From: Acuticoccus sp963704595
GTDB taxonomy: Bacteria; Pseudomonadota; Alphaproteobacteria; Rhizobiales; Amorphaceae
DNA length: 64,000 nt
Assembly: GCA_963704595.1 (NCBI GenBank)
Contig: OY969922.1
Location: forward strand, 1,240,001 to 1,304,000
Reading direction: 5' to 3'
Under the pieces are notes generated by a model that was given only the letters and a program-made list of their open reading frames with translations, searched no databases and was not told where the DNA came from. Positions within the stretch are counted from its first letter, which is position 1, and each line of letters starts with the position of its first letter. The position numbers and the translations under genes were made by a program. Positions 36,090 through 44,800 of the stretch are shown here, piece after piece.

Positions 36090-38878
36090 GGCCTTTCACC
36101 CGGCGATGCCGGCGCACGGTCCAGTGCCACCAGTGCATCGGCGATCACGTCGGTCATGGCGGGCAGGCCGGGATGTTGCTCCTCGCTCGATCCGAACGGG
36201 CGCACCGGCACCACCTTGAAAGGTCCGGTCTCGACGTCCGACCAGCCGAGCGTCGGATCGAAGCCGCGGCCGGTGGGCGAGTCCGGCGTCAGCATCTGCA
36301 GGATCGGCAGGTTCGACGACGTTGGCGTGTAGACGTCCCGCGCGTCGAGCAGCGCGCGCAGGAAGCCTTCCTGCTCCGGTGTGCCGATCTTCGGCGGAAT
36401 GGCCTTGACGAGGTGCAGCGCCCGCGCCGCCTTCCACATGCCGATCCGGTGGGTGATCGAGTAATTGGCGAGGAAGCGGGTGAAGCTCTTCTTGCCCGAA
36501 AGGACGAGCCTGAAGTTATCGCGCACGTTGGACAGGCGCACCTTCCAGCGCTGCCGCGGCGTGAGCCGGGCCGCATAGGCCGGATGCCACATGTTGACGG
36601 TGGCGAGGAGGAGCACCCGTTCGCCTGCCTCGCTCAGTTGCCGCGCGATCTCGGTGCACAGCACCCCGTGCACGCACTCGCCGAACAGGACGTAGGGGCC
36701 GCTCGGCGCCTCGCGGCGGATCAGTGCGGCGTAGCGCGCCGCGATCTCGGGGAACGACAGCCCTTCGAGGCCATGCGCATGGCCGGGCTCGAACATGCGC
36801 ACCGCGAACAGGTGACGGTCGCCGGCCGATGTTCCGCAGAGCTTCTGGAGGATGCCGACGTTGTTGATCGCGACGGTGGTCACGCCGCGGCCGCGGGACA
36901 GCGGCACGATGCGCCAGTCGTCCTCGCCGGCGCGGATGCCCGCCTGCCGTCCGGTCTGCCGCGCGATCGCGCTCGCCATCGCCCGCAGCGTCGGGCACGT
37001 GTAGACCGCGGACAGGCTCGGCTTTACGTCAAACACGTCCTGGATTCGCGCAAGCATCTGGACCGACAGGAGCGAGTGGCCGCCAAGATCGAAAAAGTTC
37101 GACGCGGGTCCGACGTCCTCGACGCCCAGAATGTCGCGCCAGATGGCGGCGAGCACCGCCTCCACCTCGTTCACCGCGTCGTCGTCGGGCTGGCGTGGCT
37201 CGGGCGGCGCCTCGCGCACCGGAACCCTGAGCCGCGTGCGGGCGATCCGGCCCGCCGCGTCACGCGGCAGCGCGCGCAGGACCGACACGTCGTCGGGCCA
37301 CGGATCGGATGGGTCCGGGCGGTGCGCCAGAAGGAGCTTCGGCAGCGTCTCCAGCGCCATCGTCGCCTGCGCGGAGGGCGTCACGAACCCGTGGACGTGG
37401 ACTGCGCCATCCTCGCCGGTGACGACCAGCGCGGCGGCTTCCTCCACCAGCGGGTGCGTGCACAGCGCGGCCTCGATCGGGCCGATCGCCTCGCCAACCG
37501 CGTCGAGCCGGTTGGCGAAGGCCGCGGGCACCGGCATTTCCGCGACCGGCGCGGCCGCATTGTCGAAGGCGTGCGCGAAGGCGGCCTGCCAGGCTTCGAT
37601 GAGGTCGAGTGCGGTCTCGTGGGCGAACAGGTCGGTGTTGTACTCCACCGTCATCCGCCACCCGGTCGGCCGGCCGACGAGCTGGAAGTTGAGGTCGTAG
37701 ATCGCGCCCGGCGCATGGGACGGCGCGCTCGCCATGGCGAAGTCGCCATAATCGGCCGGCTGCATGAACGCGTTCTGCAGCATGTAGTTGATCGAGATGA
37801 GAGGCGTGCGGGACGGATCGCGCGGCGGATTGATGAGTTCCACCAGCCGGTTGAAGGGGGTGCTCTGGTGCGCCAGCGCCTCGCGCACCGTGACCGCGCT
37901 TGTGGCGAGGTGTGCGTGCAGCGCGCCATCCGGCACCGCGAAGCGCAGCACCACGTTGTTGATGAACACCCCGATGAGAGGTTCGAGGTCGACGTCGATC
38001 CGCCCGGCGACCTGGGTGCCGAACAGCACCTCGCTTTCGCCGGCGAGGCGGGCGAGCAGCGCGCTGAGGACGCCCGCGCCGTAGGCGAACGGAGACATGG
38101 AGAGTGCCTTCGCCTCCGCCGCCAGCCGCTCGCCGAAGGCGACCGGCAGGTCGGCCATCACCATGTCGCAGTTCTGCGTGCGCTGGGCGGGGCGGGGAAA
38201 GTCCGCCGGCAGCTCGAAGTAGGGCGCATCGGAGAGCTTGCGGGCCCAGTGGGCGAGCTCCGCCTCGAAGTCCGCGCTGGCGAAGTACTCGGCCTGCCAC
38301 AGCGCATAGTCCGCGTACTGGAGCGGCAGCTCGGGGAGCGTGGCCCGGCGGCCGGCCATATGGGCCGCGGCGAAAGCGCCGACCTCGCGGCCGAGGACGC
38401 CGATGGACCAGCCGTCGAACGCGATCTGGTGGATGGTGGTGGAGAGGATCGCGCGGTCGTTGGCGACGCGGATGAGGACGGCGCGGATCAGCCCCGGCCG
38501 GGACAGGTCGAAGGGCTTGGCCGCGTCCTCGATCGAGATGGCGTCGACGCGCGCCTCATGGGCGTGCGCCGGGGTGGCCCGCAGGTCGATCTCGGCAAGC
38601 TGGAAGGGGGCACGAGCCATCACTTCCTGCATCGGCCGGCCATCCTGGCTGGCGAAGCGGGTGCGCAGGATCTCGTGGCGGGCGATCACCGCGCGGTACG
38701 CCTCGCGGATGGCTGCCGCGTCGATGCGCCCGGTGATCGTCCAGCGGATCGCGACGTTGAGCGCGCGGTTGCCGGGCTCGAGCTGGTCGAGGAACCAGCA
38801 CCGTTCCTGCGTCGCGGAGCAGGGGAACCGCCCCAGCACCGCCGTTGCGGGCGCGTTGGTGATCGTCTGTCCGGTCAT
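36086..38878 (-). CDS. NRPS terminal module: C - remnant A - PCP - thioesterase
   Basis: 930 residues, ATG 38878 overlapping the upstream synthetase stop by 4 bases. Condensation domain about 15-445 with active-site HQIAFDG at 150-156 (HHxxxDG with second His replaced by Gln). Residues about 460-555 match only the C-terminal subdomain of an adenylation domain (AIGPIEAALCTHPLVEEAAA and LPRDAAGRIART, where the A10 Lys is Arg); motifs A1-A8 are absent. Carrier domain about 567-640 with FFDLGGHSLLSV, Ser602 for phosphopantetheine. Thioesterase about 655-920 with the elbow FGECVHG: Cys735 replaces the usual Ser, and the Asp normally found after the next strand is missing (LLLATVN). H902 is the likely catalytic His. 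It would finish and release the product; its carrier must be loaded in trans or by transfer. Confidence 0.9.
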   Translation of the reverse strand: MTGQTITNAPATAVLGRFPCSATQERCWFLDQLEPGNRALNVAIRWTITGRIDAAAIREAYRAVIARHEILRTRFASQDGRPMQEVMARAPFQLAEIDLRATPAHAHEARVDAISIEDAAKPFDLSRPGLIRAVLIRVANDRAILSTTIHQIAFDGWSIGVLGREVGAFAAAHMAGRRATLPELPLQYADYALWQAEYFASADFEAELAHWARKLSDAPYFELPADFPRPAQRTQNCDMVMADLPVAFGERLAAEAKALSMSPFAYGAGVLSALLARLAGESEVLFGTQVAGRIDVDLEPLIGVFINNVVLRFAVPDGALHAHLATSAVTVREALAHQSTPFNRLVELINPPRDPSRTPLISINYMLQNAFMQPADYGDFAMASAPSHAPGAIYDLNFQLVGRPTGWRMTVEYNTDLFAHETALDLIEAWQAAFAHAFDNAAAPVAEMPVPAAFANRLDAVGEAIGPIEAALCTHPLVEEAAALVVTGEDGAVHVHGFVTPSAQATMALETLPKLLLAHRPDPSDPWPDDVSVLRALPRDAAGRIARTRLRVPVREAPPEPRQPDDDAVNEVEAVLAAIWRDILGVEDVGPASNFFDLGGHSLLSVQMLARIQDVFDVKPSLSAVYTCPTLRAMASAIARQTGRQAGIRAGEDDWRIVPLSRGRGVTTVAINNVGILQKLCGTSAGDRHLFAVRMFEPGHAHGLEGLSFPEIAARYAALIRREAPSGPYVLFGECVHGVLCTEIARQLSEAGERVLLLATVNMWHPAYAARLTPRQRWKVRLSNVRDNFRLVLSGKKSFTRFLANYSITHRIGMWKAARALHLVKAIPPKIGTPEQEGFLRALLDARDVYTPTSSNLPILQMLTPDSPTGRGFDPTLGWSDVETGPFKVVPVRPFGSSEEQHPGLPAMTDVIADALVALDRAPASPGERP

Positions 38879-41800
38879 GACGGCACTCCCACGCGGCGCT
38901 GGCCACCCCGGAACGCCTTCAGCGAGGGCGGGGCAGAAGCCCGGGCCGCTCCGCTCGCCGAGTAGGCGGCGAGCTCGGTGATCGTGGGATGGGCCATCAG
39001 GTGGCGGGCCTCGAGGCCGAGGTCCTTGTCGATCATCCGCGCCGCGATCCGGAACACCGTCAGCGAGTCCGCGCCGAGGGTGAAGAGGTTGTCGGTGGTG
39101 CCGATCTCGTCCATGCCGAGAACCTCGCGCCACACCTCCAGCAGCGTCCGCTCGAGGTCGTTGCTGGGCGCGGCGGACGCGACCGGAGCGACTGCGCGCG
39201 GCGCAGGCGCCGGCAGGGCGTTGCGGTTCAGTTTGCCGTTGGCAGTGCGCGGCAGTTCGGGCAGCGCGACCCAGGCGGTGGGCACCATCGCCGTCGGCAC
39301 CACCCTGGCGACCGCGCGGGCCACCTCGTCGAGCCGGAGATCGGCGCCCGGAGCGGCCACCAGGTAGCCGACGAGCTGGGCGGCGCCCGCCGCATTCACC
39401 TTCACCGCCGCGGCGGCGTGGGCAACGCCCGGCACGCTGCGCAGGGCTGCCTCCACCTCGCCAAGCTCGATGCGGAAGCCGCGCAGCTTGACCTGCGTGT
39501 CCCGGCGGCCGAGCAGCGCCACGGTGCCGTCGGCGAGCCGCCGCGCAACGTCGCCGGTGCGATAGAGCCGGCGCGGCGGCAGGCCGGGCAGGGCGATCTC
39601 GCGGAACGCAGCCTCGGTGAGGTCGGGCCGGGCATGGTAGCCGCGCGCCAGGCCGTCGCCGCTGATCCACAGTTCGCCGACGACGCCGACGGGCACGGGT
39701 GCGTCCGCCGCGTCGAGAACGTGGAGCCTGGTGTTGTCGATCGGGCGGCCGATGGTGATGGCGGCCGCGTCGGGCTCGACGCGCTCCAGCGAGGACCAGA
39801 TGGTGGTCTCGGTGGGGCCGTACATGTTGAAGAGGGTACGGCCGGTCCGTGCCAGAGTGTGCGCGAGGTCGCGCGGCAGCGGCTCGCCGCCGCAGAGGAT
39901 CGTGAGGCCGGGCTGCGGCTTGAGGCCAGCTTCCAGCAGCATTCCCCACAAGGTCGGCGTCGCCTGCATCACGGTCGGCGTCATCCGCTCGATCAGTGCC
40001 ACGAGGCCAAAGCCGTCGAGGACGGCCTCCGTGTCGGCGATCACGACGCGGGCGCCCACGGTGAGCGGCAGGAAGAGCTCCAGCACCGCAATGTCGAAGG
40101 AGACGGTGGTGACCGCGACCACGGTGTCGTCTGCCGTCATCCCCGGTTCGCGGTCCATCGAGTTGAGGAAGTTCACCACCGCGCGATGGGGGACGTCGAC
40201 GCCCTTGGGCGTGCCCGTCGAGCCGGAGGTGAAGATGACGTAGGCGGTATCCTCGGGGCCGGCCGGGTACGGCGCGCCGGTGCCAGTGGCTTCCGGGAGC
40301 GGCCTGTCGGCCCGGATCACGGGCATTTCCTCTCCGGCGACGCTCGCGAGCGCATCGTCGTCGGTGACGAGGCCGAGCGGGGCGGCGCCCTTGAGGACGG
40401 CGGCATTGCGCGCAACAGGGTGCCGCGGGTCGAGCGGCACATAGCCCCGGCCGGACTTCCAGACGGCGAGGAGCGTCACCAGCATGGTCAGCGAGCGTCC
40501 CACCGCGACTGCGACGAGGCCGGGCCCCTCGGGCAGGGTGGCGACGAGATGGCTGGCGAGCGCGTCCACCCGTTCGCCGAGCGCCCTGTAGGTCAGCGTC
40601 TCGTCCCGGTGGACGGCGGCGATGCGGTCGGGCGTCGCCTCGATCTGCCGTGCGATCAGGTCGAACACGCGCGCGGTGCGGTCGTAGTCCCGCTCCGTCG
40701 CGTTCGGTGCCTCGAGCGCTTCGAGCTCTGCCGCGCTCAGGAGCGGGAGGCGGGCGACGGGGGTTTCGGCGTCCTCGGCGATGGCGCCGAGCAGTGTGCG
40801 GTAGTGTCCGAGCCAACGGCGGATCGTCGCCTCGTCGTAGATCTCGCTGTTGTAGTCCACGTCGATGCGCAGGCCGGCGGCGCTCTCGCTGATGTTGAAG
40901 AAGGCGTCGAAGTTGGACCGCGCCTTGGGGTTGGGAGTGACGCTCGCCGTCAGGCCCTTGAACGCCAGTCCGTCGGCGATCCGCTCGAGGTTGAACTGGA
41001 GCTCGGTGAGCGGCAGACGGCCCGGCTGGCGGGGCGGGGCGAGCTTGCGCACCAGCGTGCCGTAGGTGACGTCCTGATGCTCGAAGGCGTTGAGGACGCG
41101 CGCCTGCGTGGCCTTGAGGTGCGTCGCCATGGAGGCCGACGCGTCGAACGGCGAACGGATCGGCAGGAAGTTGACGCAGTGGCCGACGAGGGCGGGGTCG
41201 TCCACCAGCGTCTGCCCGGCGGTGGGGCAGCCCAGCACCACGTCGTCGGCGCCGGAGAGACGGCCGACCATCACCTGCATCGCCGCGAACAGCGTGGTGA
41301 ACAGGGTGGCCCCCTGGCGGGCGCCGGCGGTCTTGATCGCCTTGGTGAGCGCCTTATCCACGAAGTCGGTCGTCGTGGCGCCCGCGAAGGTGCGCGCGGC
41401 GGCGCGCGGCCGGTCCTGCGGCAGCTCCGGCAGGTCCGGCACGTCCGCGAATGTTTGGAGCCAGTGGGCTTCGTGCGGCGCGGTCGCCGCCTGGCCGCGG
41501 GTGGCCTGGTCGAGGGCGTAGCGGGCAAAGCCGCGCGCGGGGGGCAGGTCTGCCGGCGTGCCGTCGAGGCGCGCGGTATAGAGCGCCGCGAGCTCCTCAA
41601 GCACGATGTTCATCGACCAGCCGTCGCAGACGATGTGGTGTGCGGTGAGGACAAGGACGTGGTGCTGGGGCGCCAGCTTCACCAGCATGGCGCGCACCGG
41701 TGCGCCCCCGGTGAGATTGAACGCGGTGTCGGCGTCCTCCGCCATCAGGTCGGCGAGGGCAGCGGCCGGGTCTTCCTCGTCGCTGACGGTGAACTGAGCG

Positions 41801-44800
41801 GCGGTCAGGTCCGCGTCCTTTGCGATGGTGAACGTCTTGCCCGAGCGGGCGAATCGTAGGCGCAGCGCGTCGTGGCGCAGGGTGACGGCGGTGAGCGCGT
41901 CCTGCAGCGCGGCGATGTCGAGCGGCCCGGTGAAGTCGACCGAGACGGATTCGTTGAAGGCGCAGGACGCCTCGTCCCCCAGCTGCGCGGCGAGCCAGAT
42001 CTCGGTCTGCGCCTCGGTGAGGGGGATCTCGTCAGGCAGCGCGGGCTCCGCCGGGATCGCCGTCTGCGGCACCGTGCCGGGCGCGGCGAAGATGCCGGCC
42101 GCCAGCATCTCGTCCACCGCTTCGGTGATGATCCGCGCGATGGCGACGAAGTCCGCCTCGGCGTGCGCCGTGGTGAGGTAGCAGGGGAACCCCTCCTGGA
42201 TGTTGAGGCCCTTGAGGCGCAGGAGCGGATAGATCGCGCTGCCGAGCGGGTGCGCCGCGCCGAATTCGAGCACGAACCAGCTCGAATAGGTCTCGGCACG
42301 CAGCGTCAGCCCGCGGGCGGCGAAGGCGGCGTTGAGTTCCTCGGCGAGCGCCGCGGTGCGCACGGCGAGGTCATCGTGCAGCGCCTTGCCGTGCGTGGCT
42401 ATGTGCTTCAGCACGGCGCGGACCGCAGCGAGCACCAGCGGATGGCGCACGAACGTCCCCGCGAAGAAGGTCGGCGAGACTTCGGGGACCGTGTCGTCGC
42501 CGTAGGACCAGGCGCCACCATCGAGCGCGTCCATGTAGCGGCTCGACCCGGCGAGGATGCCGACCGGCATGCCGCCGCCGAGGACCTTGCCGTAGGTGGC
42601 CATGTCGGCCTTGATCCCCCACACGCCCTGCATCCCGGCGGGGTGGACGCGGAAGCCGGTCACCACCTCGTCGAACACCAGTGCCCAGGGGCTGGCGTCG
42701 GCACGCTCGCGCAGGGCCCGGACGAATTCCACCGGCCGCAGTTCGGGGTGGCGGCTCTGCACCGGCTCGATGATGACGGCGGCGATGTCGTCCCGGTTTG
42801 CGTCGATCCAGTCGAGGCTCGCCGGATCGCCGTACTTGAGGACGGTCATGTTGCCGACCGCGCTGCGCGGGATGCCGGGCGCGATGGGCAGCGCCACCGG
42901 GTCGCCGCCACGCGAGCGGCCTCGCACCAGCACTTCGTCGAACTGGCCGTGATAGTCGTTGTCGAACACCACCACGCGCTCGCGTCCGGTCACGGCGCGG
43001 GCAACGCGCATGGCCGCCATCACCGCTTCGGACCCGGTGTTGCAGAACGTGACGCGGTCGTGCCCGGTCATCTCCGCGATCATCGCGGCGACTTCGCCGG
43101 CAAGCGGGCTCTGCGGGCCGATGGGGAACCCGTCCTCCATCTGGCGGCGGACGGCGTCGCACACGAATTCGGGCGAGTGGCCGAACGCGGTCTGGCCGTA
43201 GCCGTTGACGAGGTCGATCAGCTCGTTGCCGTCGGCGTCCCAGATCCGCGCGCCCTTGGCCCGGTGGGCAACGACGGGGAAGACCATCTCCTTCCAGTCG
43301 GCGCGGAAGCCGGCGGCCGCGCGCGGGTCGGCCAGCACGGGGCGGTACTTCGCCGCCAGCGCCTTGGAGGCGCCGAAGCGCTGGACGTAGCGTTCGGTGA
43401 GATCGGAGAGGAGCCTCGTCTGCGCCTCGGTCCGTTCGGTCGACTGCTTTTTCGAGATGTTGGCGAGCGCGAAGCGCGGGTTCGCCGGTGCGTCCTCTGG
43501 TGCAGCCGCTGCAGGCGCGGGGGCGGCCATTACCGCAGGCGCTGCCGCCTGCAAGGGCGCCGGGGCGGCGACTGCGACTGGCGCGCGGCCCAATGCGCCC
43601 AGTTGCTGGGCGAACAGGTTCTGCATGGCGATGACCTGCGCCTGCATGAGCTGCTCCAGCCCGGCCCCCGCAGCCATTGCCGGCATCGCGGGCGCGGCGA
43701 CCACGGGCCCGGCCGGAGCCGTCGGCGCCTCGGCAATCAGGGGCTTCTGCGGCGCGGCGGACCCGGCAAACCGTGCGGCGACGTCCGCGGGAATCGCCTC
43801 CGTCACGTGCGCGGCGAGGGCCTCGACCGTGGGCAGGTTCCCGAGGAGCTGGCGGAACGTGACCGTCACCTTCAGTTCCCGCTCGAGACGCTGGGCGAAC
43901 TGGCCGAGGAAGAGCGAGTCGAAGCCGAGCTCCAGAAAGGATGTCCGCGTGTGTTCGTCGGTGATGTCTTCGCCGGAGACGTCGGTGAGGATGGCGAGGA
44001 GGGCGCCTGTGATCGCGGCGGGAAGGTCGGTATCGCTGGAAGCGGTCATAATACGGTCCGTAGTCGCCGCCGACGAAAGATGCGTCATGGCGGGTGCGGC
44101 TTCTGAAATGGATGGCGCGGCGGCACGGTCGGACCGTGGCGGGGCGTCGATGAAATGGCGGGTCCGGACGAACGGATATGTCGGCAGCGAGGTGCGCCGG
44201 GCAGCGCGGTCCTGCGTGTCGAGCGGGATGGGGACGCCGGCGGCCCACAGGTCGCCGCGGGCGCGGGTGAAGGCGAGCGCGTCGTCCACGCTCTGGTCGG
44301 CGCCGGGCAACGAGGGCACGAGGCGCACCGCTCCGTCCTTGCCCAGGATCTGCCGTGCCATCGAGAGCAGCGTCTGGCCGGGTCCGATCTCCAGAAGGAC
44401 GGGCGGAGCTTCCCCCGCCGCGACCGTCAGCGCGCCGGCAAAGTCCACGCACTGGCGGCAGTGGCGGGCGGCATAGTCCGCATTCCACGGCGCATCCGGA
44501 CCGATCCATTGCGCGGTAACGGTCGAGACCAGCGGGATCTGCGGGTTCGCGAACGCCATCGATCCGGCCTCGGCGCGCATTGCCTCCACGATCCCGTCCA
44601 TCATCGCGGAGTGGAACGCATGGGAGGTGTGGAGGCGCCTGGAGGCGATCCCCGCCTTCGCCAGCGCCGCTTCCATCGACCCGATCGCCTCGAACGGACC
44701 GGCGAGGGTGCACAGCTTCGGCGCGTTGATCGCCGCGATGTCGACACCGTCCCCGAGGAGCGGCGTCACCTCGCCGGCGCCGGCCCGCACCGACAGCATG

